Of a stretch of DNA of 28,455 nt, positions 17,908-27,689 are shown in pieces. The stretch is from Mikrocytos mackini (Eukaryota > Endomyxa > Ascetosporea > Mikrocytida > Mikrocytiidae): contig JASNJN010000907.1 of NCBI GenBank assembly GCA_030180075.1, forward strand, positions 1 through 28,455, given 5' to 3'. Within the stretch, counting starts at the first letter, position 1. Every line of letters starts with the position of its first letter. The notes beneath the pieces were generated by a model, which saw nothing but the letters and a program-made list of their open reading frames with translations, did not search any database and was not told where the DNA came from. The translations under genes were made by a program, and so were the position numbers.

Positions 17908-20220
17908 TTAAACCTAATAATTAATTAAATTTCTTAGGCGCTTGCGCCTGACCGCTTCAGTCCGTCCCTCGGCTACCCCGAATTCCGATGACCCGCTAGG
18001 GTCAGGGTTTTATGCCTGTTTCTTTCCGAAAAGCTCTGTAACAGCTTCCTTTGGAAGGCTTCAGGCAATTCTGCTCTGGGTTCCTTTTCCTCAGGAATCT
18101 CTCCATCGCGCGGTTTCCCGACCCCTTTGGGGGGTCCTCCTGTAAACCAGGAGTAGATCCTGAGTGAGCCTTTTAGGCTCACGTTCAGGATCTTTGCAAC
18201 GACATTCTCAGTAGAGATGCCTTTGCTGAGCGACCCGCTCTGCGAGTGGCCAATTCTGGTGATCGCTCTGAACGTCTTCAGGCTGTCAACGGACCTCTCG
18301 GTGAGGATTCCCAATTGGCCAACGACAAACTGAAGCGCCCTTACCCTGTACCCCGTGTACTTACCTTTCAGGTGTTCTTCGAGTTGAAGGTATTTGTCCT
18401 CTTTTTCCCATTGTTTAACCCCTATGAGGTCCTCAGCAGCTACTGCTACTTCGTGAATGGTGACTCTTTTTCTGAGTGTATCTACACAGATGATATCTGG
18501 CAGAGAAGAGGTTCTATGACCCTGTTCATTCTTGGTCCAGATTCTCTGGTCAAGCATGAGGTCGAAGCCATGGGCCGAACGAATGACCTTTCGTCCCAGA
18601 TTTGAGAGTGAGATCTTTTCTCCGAGGCTACGGTGTTTAATCACCATGTTGGCTATTTGAACCACCACTGCGTCATGCCTCTCTTTGAGAAGCGTGAAGG
18701 GTATCCTTGGGCACCCACCCAGGACATGTCCGACGGTTTCGGGCACCTTATTGCATCGACGACAAGTGTCGCTCTCTGCAGACCCGATTCGTTTTAGCCA
18801 GGTTCGAATGTTCCCTTTGCCATCCTGTAGAAGGAGTGTGCGGCGGGTATCTGTCCGACCTAGGCCTGGCACGCGGAGCCATAAGTGGCTATAGTGCTTA
18901 TCCACATCATCCAGGTTCCTCACTGAGTTAAACCCGGATGGGATTTTGCACTCATTCCATTCTTTCAGGTGCGCCGCGCTGAGTTTCTTCCGAATCACAA
19001 CTTTGTTCCGTTCGGGGGCTTCCGGCGCTGCGTTTGGGTCGAGGATTCTGGGGAATTCTTTGTTCCACTCTAGTGTATCTTTCATTATCGTGGAGCCCGA
19101 TAATTGTCCAGCTGTCAATCTCTCTTGGAGGAATTCCTGCGTTGAAGCAATGACCTCATTGAGGTTTTGTACTTTATCCTTCGTGTACTCTACCCCTCCG
19201 ATTACCTCGTCTTCTTTGGAGATCTCGAGGTATTGTTTGACCGCGACCATCTCTAGGAAGCATTCCTCTACATAGTCTGGCAGGCCGAATCCTCCTTCGT
19301 CATGTGGAGTGTGGATTCTGCCATTAGAAATTCCCCTCGGGACTCTACCGGACTTCTTAAGGATGCCCCTTGTGAACCTATTCAGGTCCGCGAGGTCAGT
19401 CTTGGTCCACTTCACTCCGTGTGCTCCGAATCTAATGACCGGGGATACATAGGTGCGAAGCATTTTTCCAATGTTCACAATGGTGAGTTGGCTTGAGATT
19501 ATACGTCTCGTTGTTTGGCGGGCCTTTTTAAGGATGTCCTTCTTCGATATTTTACCATTCACCCAGGCTTGTTTGAACCCGAGGTACTTGTACTCCTTTG
19601 AACCCTCTTCCACTTTCGGAAAGGTGGAGATCTCAGAAGCCCCCGCAATTTCGGCGTCTGTCGCTCTGGTCAGCAGCCCCGATTTTTTGTCGTTGGTCAC
19701 TAACCCGAGCATTAGAGCCAGGCGCTTCATTTCCTTGACCCTTGTGTCTAAAACCGGAATCGAGCTCGCGAAGAGCTTGATGTCGTCCATGTAGCATATC
19801 TTGTCCAGTTTGACTTTCTTAGAAAGCCCTCCGATCTGCATCACACCTTGGGTGTTTGCTTTAAGGAGCGACAATGCTACACAGAACAAGGTAGGCGATA
19901 TTTATCCCTTTGGAACAGGCCTCTTTTATGGCGATGTCAACGGGCTCACCTTGGGTGTTCGTAATGTAGGTATTCCACATGGACATGAGCAATTTTATTG
20001 TTTTGACCAGGTTGTTTTGTCCATCGGACCTCCCCCTACAGTGCATTCGAGGATTCTCAGGAGAGCAGCATGATTCACTAAGTCGTATGCCTTCTGGAAA
20101 TCCACGAACGCCGCATGGATTGGGGTTCCAGTTAGCTTTCTACACCACTTGATCGCAGCTTCGCTGGACATATTTGCGTTGATAGAATCACACATATGGT
20201 GGAAATCTCTATACAATCTC
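17908..20220 (-). pseudogene. R2/R4-type LINE: RT plus restriction-like endonuclease, 5'-truncated
   Basis: An intact 638-codon frame (17973-19889) starts inside the reverse transcriptase. Active-site YMDD is at residues 33-36, the CX2CX8HX4C knuckle at C376, C379, H388 and C393, then RHD (404-406) and the restriction-like endonuclease with PD (464-465), E480 in HEVAV, and KEDKY (496-500). Upstream RT pieces are shifted: AFVDFQKAYDLVNH (19995-20216) has an upstream catalytic Asp, a middle piece spans 19861-20046, and GLFQRD then ISPTLF straddles another shift near 19905. At least three shifts disable it. It starts mid-RT, so it is 5'-truncated. The 3' UTR is short and ends TAATTAATTATTAGG. 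GC is near 50%, far above the flanks. R2/R4-like elements make a target-primed copy using this endonuclease. Confidence 0.88.
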
Positions 20221-20244
20221 GGAGAAATTGAAAATAAGTATACA

Positions 20245-20383
20245 GTTCGAGAAAATACACATGTCCATTAATGTTCACAGAAGGTTCATGATGGTTTGTT
20301 TTTTGTAAATTAATGTCATTATATGTGGCCCACCATTCAAAACCCCAACTTGAAAATAACTTAAACCCAAATTGTACCCACAA
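20245..20383 (-). pseudogene. Possible Merlin (ISXO2-like) transposase fragment
   Basis: On the minus strand the frame reads SWGFEWWATYNDIN, then KTNHHEPSVNINGH. This resembles the part of ISXO2/Merlin DDE transposases that follows the second acidic residue (W-x-x-Y-x-x-L ... NH-x-x-x-FVNPxTGxH). The surrounding residues do not extend the match, and the catalytic residues themselves are not clear. A short remnant at most. Confidence 0.35.
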
Positions 20384-20479
20384 TGCCGAATTAATATAAG
20401 TTAAACATATTTATGTTTGATCGTTAGTAGAAAATATAAATTTTCAAAAATCCCATAGGGTCATGCATATCAGTACACC

Positions 20480-21512
20480 TAGAGTTTCCAAAATTAATAC
20501 CGGTATTATTCGATATACCGGTATTTCGTCCATTATCGTTATCGAATATTATCGATCATTACCGGTATTTGGCAATATTACCGGTATCAGATTTCAATTG
20601 AAATATTTTCTTTAATTCATAAAATTTTAAGTAAATTATTGTGTTGCAATTAGGGATTGATTTATTTATCTCTTTATATATACCTAACTATTTCTAGATA
20701 ATAATTGATGTATTTGAAGATTGAAATGCCTCAAAATTAAGTGTAACTAAAAAGATATCCATTCCTCAATATATAAAATGTAATATAATTAATTGTAATT
20801 ATTTATATATTAACTAAAGTTTTTGATTCGTTGTTTAATGCATGGATTGTGATTTTGGAGATAAACCTCTTTTTATAAGAAATTATACAAAAAATTTAAC
20901 TTATGATATCATTCCAATTGGGAGTATATGTTGTGATTAGCCTCGATATGTAAACTTTTTAAATTATTTTATACCAATCTATAATTGTTAGATTTGTACT
21001 CATACTTGCATAGAGTTTAAGATATTATGTAATACTTCACATACAAATAGGATTCAATGTTTGACGTTTCTTCGATGAATTATTTCCAGTTATATTTCTT
21101 AGTTTATCTGCTTTGGTTATTATAATTTTACAATACTTTTAATTTCTTAAGAAAACGTAGATTTTCAATGATTTAAAATGTAGTTTAACTTTTTGATCGC
21201 ATTAAATTAGAGAATTTTATTGTAACAAGTATAACATACATATTCTTAATACTGTTTATATTTTAATCCGAAGAACACACCACGTATATTTTAAATATGA
21301 AGTTAATAAATTAAAGGTTCGCCATCTTTAGTTTTATAGTAGCATCTACGAGTATACTGAAATGGAGAATTTATATTTCTTCGATATTTGTGGATATTTT
21401 AAACAAAATATCCAGGCAAATCAAAGAATAATTAAAAAACCGATAATACCGGTATTAGATTGTAAGAGACGATACCGGTTTCATTTTCCAAAGTCGATAA
21501 TTGGAAACTCTA
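20480..21512. mobile_element. hAT-like element with TACCGGTA subterminal repeats, 1.03 kb
   Basis: The inverted ends are TAGAGTTTCCAA. The palindrome TACCGGTA occurs at 20498, 20516, 20560 and 20579 near the left end and 21447 near the right, with TACCGGTT at 21473. Clustered subterminal repeats are where hAT transposases bind. The interior is AT-rich with no ORF. The flanking octamers AGTACACC and CTTCGTTG differ, so no duplication is preserved. Its right end is where the Ty3-type integrase frame breaks off. Confidence 0.65.
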
Positions 21513-21756
21513 CTTCGTTGTCAATTGGCCCCACGATATCAGCTGCTATTTTATGAAAAGGTCCTTTGGATGTTATTTTCCCCTCTGTACTTTGTCCTTT
21601 TGATTTGTAGTTCTTGCTTTGTTGGCACTCAGCGCACGTTGTAACCACTTTATTAACCTTTTCTTTAAGTCGGTCCATGCTTAATATAGGTTTGAGCGTA
21701 TAGTAAAGCTTATGTTGTCCCTCGTGGTTTAATTCGTTGTGCCATGCTTTTATCAC
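21513..21756 (-). pseudogene. Ty3/gypsy-type integrase fragment
   Basis: The frame gives an HHCC zinc-binding domain (H in AWHNELNH, second H in the same word, then CAEC about 30 residues later) followed by the beginning of the catalytic core (FHKIAADIVGPI, whose Asp is the first of the DDE triad). The remainder of the core is replaced by the hAT-like element ending at 21512. Upstream, a coding-like stretch with stops reaches about 21815, next to N runs. No LTRs are visible. It belongs to a retrotransposon integrase and is not functional. Confidence 0.82.
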
Positions 21757-21947
21757 TTATTTGTCCTTTTCATCAGTACGTGTACCGTTACTACTTTAGG
21801 CTCATACTCTAGTGTCTNTTTTNCCCATNTNNCTATCCAACGTTGTAAATCGAGTGATATATATATATGCTCCGTCATACATATTAGATTATATCGTAAT
21901 AAGTATACCTCCATATTCTAATTTTATAGACAAGGTTCATTATTTTC

Positions 21948-22259
21948 TTGCCATACATTCTTATAAACCAAACATGTAAACAAATAACCATATTCTGTAT
22001 TGTACACCTTGTGAATGGGTGTATAGTTGTGCGATTAGGTAGGGAAGTATGTGACAAAGTCATTGTAAAAGTGTTTCAGGATTCATGGGGTTATTATTTT
22101 CTAAAGCAAGGTTGTTGTGTAGTTTCTTTGAGTGTGTGGCGGAAATTGCAGGATGATATAAAGCTTTTATGGTTTGTGGGGGCCTTTAGAGGGGTCTTTA
22201 GTTTGAAAGTCAAATTTTATTTTTTAAAACATGTTCATATATTATGCGTGGTATACTAA
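21948..22259 (+). CDS. Unidentified 103-codon ORF
   Basis: The predicted protein is rich in Val, Cys, Phe and Leu with two moderately hydrophobic stretches, and has no motif that I recognise. Base composition is slightly higher in GC than the flanks. It lies between the integrase fragment and the LINE ORF1-like gene. Without any homologue it may be chance. Confidence 0.15.
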   Translation: MPYILINQTCKQITIFCIVHLVNGCIVVRLGREVCDKVIVKVFQDSWGYYFLKQGCCVVSLSVWRKLQDDIKLLWFVGAFRGVFSLKVKFYFLKHVHILCVVY

Positions 22260-22662
22260 CTCTAGTTAATACGCCATGAGTTCATTTAACTGATTATTCG
22301 CCGATTATCATTTAAAGTAACACTTGTCGATTTCTGTAGTTTTCAAAAATGGTACGTTTTCAAAAAACTTGATTGGCGGATGAAGAAATAAAACAAACAC
22401 GTTTCGTCGATATGAATGGCACATGTGTATATTAATTTAATACAGAACTATTTTAGCATGTTTCTATAGACTATACATGTTATAAATCACAAATTTAACT
22501 TTTCAAAATTTAACTTTTTATTTTACAAATTATTTTAGCAAAACTGTAAATACATGTTTATAATACAAAATGGTGGGCGAAATGATAAATTTTACTTTTA
22601 TAAACAAACCGATGCAAAATTATAAATTTTTAAGCTAAAAAAATCGAATGTGAATTCCTATT
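22260..22662. other. AT-rich stretch upstream of LINE ORF1-like gene
   Basis: No gene or clear repeat is visible. A sharp rise in GC at about 22675 probably marks the 5' boundary of the LINE copy that begins here. The 5' UTR, if any, is very short. Confidence 0.35.
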
Positions 22663-24180
22663 TTGTATGATAAATGTAGCGAACATGGACACGGAATTAG
22701 CTCTCGAGGTTACCGAGACCACAAGGAAAGTAAGGAGCAGGAGAGTATGCTGGTTGGGGCTGCCACCCCAACTGGAAAGGAAGAAGGAAAGGAAGAACGA
22801 ATATTAGGCTCCGCGAGAGGAGGGCCAGCACCAGCCAGAAATAAGAAACAGAAAAAAATTACGGAATGGATACGAACTCCGGAGGACAAAGTATCAGTGG
22901 GGAACCCGGAAACATTGAAAGGGGACCCCACGCTGGAAAGGTCACGCCCGGGGGCGACAGAACCCAAAAGTGACCAAAAAGATAAAAAAGATTTTTTAAA
23001 AAATAAAATTTTTAAAAAAATTGTAGAAATGCCAGCACGAAAAACCAAGAACACTAAGACCACAACAACTGTCACAAAGAATAAGACAAGAAGAGAACAA
23101 GAAGAGGAGCGCCTACTGGAAGAGACGGAGGCCCAAAGAGTGGCCAAGGAACCGGAGGAAAAGAAGTCAAAGAAAGCAGCGAGAGCTAAGAAAGCACCAG
23201 CAAAGAAGAAGACTACAGTGAAAGAGAGGAAGGAGGTAGAGGAAGTCGAAGAGGCCCCAGTAACAGAGGTCCAACCGGCTGATCCAGAACCTCAACAAGG
23301 AACCAAGAAAGCCAAGCTCTCTGCAGTAGCACCTGGACCCAGCATCGAAACAGAGAGGGCCAGCAAGAATGATGAGGAAAACAAGAGTGCAGAGAGCCAA
23401 GATATCAAGGCTAAAGAAGAAGTTCCAGTCAAAAAAGAACTGAGCGAACAAACAAAAAGACTCTACGAATACAAAGAGAGTTTAGACCAGAAAACTGCCA
23501 ACTATAAGATGAATGAAGAAAGAATCAGGCAAGCAAGGATGAGTGAGCTACGAGTCAGGGAATTCTTCAAAGCCAATGAGGCGGTCTGGACAGATTCCCT
23601 ACGACTCAGGCGCACAGAAGTATCCAAGTTTGTGCAAGATAGAATGAAAGAGAAGAAGGAAATAGTTAGCAGCATATCTGCGATTGAGAGAACCTTAGAG
23701 ATGTTGGAGTACCGGATAGCAGAGTACTCATTTGGTATTCATGAATGCATCGATGAACTGGTAATAGACGGAATCCCGCCCTTCATAGTCAGACTGGTAA
23801 TAGCACTTCTACCATTTGAGAAGAAACCATTAACACCAGCTGGCCGGATCGGCATACTGTGGTACATGACTACCTGGCATAGGAAATGCAGGCTAGCAAG
23901 GACAGGATACTTGACAGCGAAACACATCAGAGTTCCCATTTACTTGGTCCGGGAATGGGTGGCACAGATAAAGTACCACCGCAAAGTAGACTCCCTATTG
24001 AAGGTTATTAAACCTTCTTTACATAGGAGAAGGTGGGTCCCCATCCTGGAGTCGATGAACGAACCTGATGCTGTCGAGCTCATAGAGATTGAAGCTGACC
24101 TGACAGATCCCACTCCACAAAAGAAAGAAGAATACTGGAGACCAGAACCCCTAGACAGGAGCTCCCTAGGCAGGCGATGA
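22663..24180 (+). CDS. LINE ORF1-like protein, 505 codons, basic with coiled coil
   Basis: GC-rich, intact frame. Residues 1-260 are low-complexity, alternating Lys/Arg- and Glu-rich with Ala and Pro, and probably disordered and nucleic-acid binding. Within them QKKITEWI (63-70) resembles a PCNA-interacting box. Residues about 255-365 are strongly helical and coiled-coil-like. Residues 366-478 look globular with a Trp/Arg-rich patch (TWHRKCRLAR, YLVREWVAQIKYHR). There is no CCHC knuckle. The true start may be Met29 at 22747, or an ATG at 22686 in another frame if there is a shift. The role is inferred from position, composition and the overlapping second ORF. It could be ORF1 of the LINE whose 3' end is seen at 25439, but I cannot link them. 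Confidence 0.5.
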   Translation: MYDKCSEHGHGISSRGYRDHKESKEQESMLVGAATPTGKEEGKEERILGSARGGPAPARNKKQKKITEWIRTPEDKVSVGNPETLKGDPTLERSRPGATEPKSDQKDKKDFLKNKIFKKIVEMPARKTKNTKTTTTVTKNKTRREQEEERLLEETEAQRVAKEPEEKKSKKAARAKKAPAKKKTTVKERKEVEEVEEAPVTEVQPADPEPQQGTKKAKLSAVAPGPSIETERASKNDEENKSAESQDIKAKEEVPVKKELSEQTKRLYEYKESLDQKTANYKMNEERIRQARMSELRVREFFKANEAVWTDSLRLRRTEVSKFVQDRMKEKKEIVSSISAIERTLEMLEYRIAEYSFGIHECIDELVIDGIPPFIVRLVIALLPFEKKPLTPAGRIGILWYMTTWHRKCRLARTGYLTAKHIRVPIYLVREWVAQIKYHRKVDSLLKVIKPSLHRRRWVPILESMNEPDAVELIEIEADLTDPTPQKKEEYWRPEPLDRSSLGRR

Positions 24181-24437
24181 CGCCCAAAGCCAACCCAATG
24201 GACAAAGATGAGGTTACATTAAAAGACTTATACCTTAAGACAGTTGGAAAGACAGGTAGCACAGAAGCCAAAGTGGCGTGGTTACCAACAAAAGACGATA
24301 AGATATAAGTATTTAGTTCAAAAGCAACTGAGAGCGGAAGTATCAAAACAAAACCAAAAGAATGCAACAAAGCAGATCGAAACCCAACAAGACCTAAAAA
24401 GGATGCAAGAAATCCTGAACTGGGTCGTGGATCAGAN
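24177..24437 (+). pseudogene. Putative start of LINE ORF2 with one stop
   Basis: ATG at 24177 overlaps the TGA of the upstream ORF as ATGA, the arrangement used for termination-reinitiation in some LINEs. The frame starts MTPKANPMDKDEVTLKDLY, meets TAA at 24306-24308 after 43 codons, and stays open to the N bases at 24437. The A-rich, Lys/Thr-rich sequence also leaves another frame open (24244-24435), so frame choice is not certain. No RT or endonuclease motif lies within what remains; the copy ends here. Confidence 0.4.
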
Positions 24438-24439
24438 CA

Positions 24440-25422
24440 NAAGATATTATAATCGATATCCAATATAACATTTGAACTGTTGTAATGCAAGCATAACCCC
24501 ATGGCGATACATACCACCAAGAAAGTCATAAATAGAAAACTATTGAGCCCCATGATCAAACTCATCCAAATGGACAAACTTGAAAAAATGTTATGNAATT
24601 TTCTNTTAATTTGATACCACAAGGTTTTGATGGAGGGTGATAAAAAGTCGACCCATTCTATATTCTGAGTTTAATAGTGGTTAACTGCAGAAAAAAAAAT
24701 AAAACTGCTGTTAAGGCGGTTCCTATTGAAGATCAAATTAAAGAAGGGAATCCTAGAAAAGAGTAAAATATCTAGAACTCATAGAAACTCCAAGTAAAAT
24801 ATAGATTTTTAGGAAAACCATTGAACGGTTTGTCAAGTGTGATATTTATTAAAAGATCCGGCTTTCGAATATGGTCGAATTTATTACTTGAAATCAAAAC
24901 TTTGGTTTAAAATAATTTTATAGAAAATTTAAAACGACTTTTTAAAGCTTATTTCGAACATATTTCTCTGCTTATTGCCTAGGTTTCCACCTAAAATAAG
25001 ACCTATTTCTGTAGTCCCTAGTTATAATGGTTATTGATGGTTTAATATCTGTTCTTTTCGAGGATAAATCATTTTGTGTTCATTGTGTTACAGCTGTAAT
25101 CATTTTGATGAGTTGTAATCTCGAGATATTGTACTGATCTAATAACTAATTGAGAATCCATAGTTTGGTCTTTAAAAAATAAAAATTATCATTTATCATA
25201 AACATGCGAAAAATTTGTAACACAGTCCAAGTTTCACTCCTACCGAATAAACACTGCACCGAACACCTTTCGGAAATATCAACATAGCTTCGGATTTAGA
25301 TCAAAGGCATGTGTCCACTTGGGGCCCTGTCCCCAAGTATCCCCCGGAATTTAAATCTAACAAACAACATATAATTTTGTTCAACAGTTTGAAAATTTTC
25401 TGAAATTTTTAATTAAAAATAG
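24440..25422. other. AT-rich stretch, about 1 kb, nothing recognised
   Basis: It contains N bases at 24437-24440, 24596 and 24605, suggesting low-quality or gap-edge sequence. No gene, RNA or bounded repeat was supported. Confidence 0.3.
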
Positions 25423-25438
25423 TTTGCTTTAGTCGTTT

Positions 25439-25933
25439 GGCCAATGCCGGCAGCCTATAAGGGACCCTTAGAAGCATTCATCCAGAGGAGAAGCAGAGTA
25501 GGGAAGAAGAATTTCCCCGCAGTCAACCACTACGTCCACAACATAGGTAAAGCCTTTAACCCCACCCCTGCAGCCCATAATTGAGAGCTTTGAGTGATGA
25601 AGGAGAAAGGATCCAATGAGAGATTTTTCAGGCAGCCAGCCTTAGTGTCACGTACACTTAAAGACGGGTATAGGGCTACTTGTCCATACACACCCTTAAA
25701 GAGCAGATCCTTATTAGGTGAAGCCACCTCCGGTTTAGGAGGCAACTAAAATTGTCTTTGACAAAATTATTAGGTGGCGTAAGTCCTATTTGAAATAAAT
25801 AAATAAGAAAACAAGAAAAAAGGAAGTAGGAGGGGTCCTTTCTCCGAAGAAAGGGAACAGGAACCACCAACACGGTTGGAAGTAACAGTGCACAGATCTA
25901 ATTAATTATGCCTGTATGCTGTTTAAAAAAAAA
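25439..25933 (+). mobile_element. 5'-truncated LINE 3' end, about 495 bp
   Basis: The flanking repeats TTTGCTTTAGTCGTTT (25423-25438) and TTTGCTTTGGTCGTTT (25934-25949) match at 15 of 16 positions, and the insert ends in a run of A. The first 140 bp hold the C-terminal end of an ORF (PMPAAYKGPLEAFIQRR, then a stop at about 25582), followed by a 3' UTR. The UTR part from about 25827 is shared with the 124-bp insertion at 1680. It is GC-richer than the flanks. Confidence 0.85.
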
Positions 25934-26084
25934 TTTGCTTTGGTCGTTTTTGTTTCTAAGATATAATATGGCTTTTAAAAGAAAATTTTTAAGTTTACTA
26001 ACATGTTATTTTTGAAAAATATTTTTAGGCGAAATTAAATTGAAGATTACAAAGAAAAGCCATATAAATCTTATAAAAAATTTA

Positions 26085-27680
26085 GGCTCCACTTCATTTC
26101 CCCCGTTTTTCTTGCATTCTCCCCGAATTTTTTTCATTTTCCCCGATTCCTACCATTTTCCCCGTTTTTTTAGAAATGGAAGTCTTAAAAATGATCAAAA
26201 AAATGCAGTTCAACAATTTAAAATTTAATGGGTCAGTTTAAAAATTTCTGTAAATTATTATCAGTAAAAAATTTTGAACTTGAATTTCAAAATTTCCACT
26301 GCTTTGTAAATTCGGTAAAAACTTGATTTCCTATAAAGGTATAAAATTTTCAAATATAAATTACCTAATAAAAAAATTCTGAAAATCAAATTTTTTTGGT
26401 GATGAAAACAGCGTTTTTATGGTCTAATTAAAATTTTTGAAAAAAAAAATTTTTTTATTTTTCGAAGGGGATGCATCAGATGGTTTTCAAAAAATGTCGG
26501 GCCATAAAAACTCAAAACTTTGCATGAAATTTTTTTGAAATTTATTTAGCAAATGTATTTTTGAGAGATCTACAAATAGATACCTATAAAAATTTTCATG
26601 GATTTTCCAGTCGAGTTAATATCAAAAAAGTAAAAATTCGGGTTAAAATTCACCTTTATTGGGTCGTCCATATATCAAGTATTTTTTCGAATTTTTATCT
26701 CAAAATTGTTTTATCGTTAAGATTTCACCCGTTAAAAGCTGTAAAAAAAAATTGAGAAAAAATTTTGTATAAAAATCATATATTTTTGTGCACGACTTTT
26801 TGGACCAAAATCAAAATTTTTTTGATCAAATTTTCAAAAAAAATCATAAAAAGTTATTTTATTGTTCAGGTAACATGTTATTCTGATATTTATAGTGTTT
26901 AAATATTGATTTCCATCAAAAAAAATTTTCGAATTTTTTGAACCAAAAATTTTGATTTTGGTCCAAAAAGTCGTGCACAAAAATATATGATTTTTATACA
27001 AAATTTTTTCTCAATTTTTTTTACAGCTTTTAACGGGTGAAATCTTAACGATAAAACAATTTTGAGATAAAAATTCGAAAAAATACTTGATATATGGACG
27101 ACCCAATAAAGGTGAATTTTAACCCGAATTTTTACTTTTTTGATATTAACTCGACTGGAAAATCCATGAAAATTTTTATAGGTATCTATTTGTAGATCTC
27201 TCAAAAATACATTTGCTAAATAAATTTCAAAAAAATTTCATGCAAAGTTTTGAGTTTTTATGGCCCGACATTTTTTGAAAACCATCTGATGCATCCCCTT
27301 CGAAAAATAAAAAAATTTTTTTTTTCAAAAATTTTAATTAGACCATAAAAACGCTGTTTTCATCACCAAAAAAATTTGATTTTCAGAATTTTTTTATTAG
27401 GTAATTTATATTTGAAAATTTTATACCTTTATAGGAAATCAAGTTTTTACCGAATTTACAAAGCAGTGGAAATTTTGAAATTCAAGTTCAAAATTTTTTA
27501 CTGATAATAATTTACAGAAATTTTTAAACTGACCCATTAAATTTTAAATTGTTGAACTGCATTTTTTTGATAATTTTTAAGACTTCCATTTCTAAAAAAA
27601 CGGGGAAAATGAATAACCGAAGGGAAAATGAAAAAAATTCGGGGAGAATGCAAGAAAAACGGGGGAAATGAAGTGGAGCC
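26085..27680. mobile_element. Foldback element D, 1.6-kb palindrome
   Basis: The arms 26085 to about 26815 and 26935 to 27680 are inverted, nearly identical copies beginning GGCTCCACTTCATTTCCCCC. Motifs like TTTTCCCC start at 26097, 26117, 26137 and 26156 and are mirrored on the right. Internal blocks shared with elements B and C include GAGAGATCTAC, ATGCATCAGATGGTTTTC and TGGATTTTCCAGTCGAGTTA. Mirror open frames of 64 and 101 codons start at non-ATG codons and are not credible genes. No clear target duplication (flanks AAAAATTTA and GATTAAAGT). Confidence 0.9.
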
Positions 27681-27689
27681 GATTAAAGT

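Noticed and set aside
17942-20073. Plus-strand ORFs over the LINE
   Set aside because: They lie opposite a well-supported RT/endonuclease frame and have no domain logic of their own.
22710-23939. Minus-strand ORFs opposite the ORF1-like gene (hydrophobic, Ser/Leu/Cys-rich)
   Set aside because: These are shadows of a Lys/Glu-rich coding strand, whose complement reads as hydrophobic codons.
26561-27204. Mirror ORFs of 64 and 101 codons in foldback D
   Set aside because: They start at TTG, arise from the palindrome, and are built from A/T runs. There is no conserved frame in other copies.
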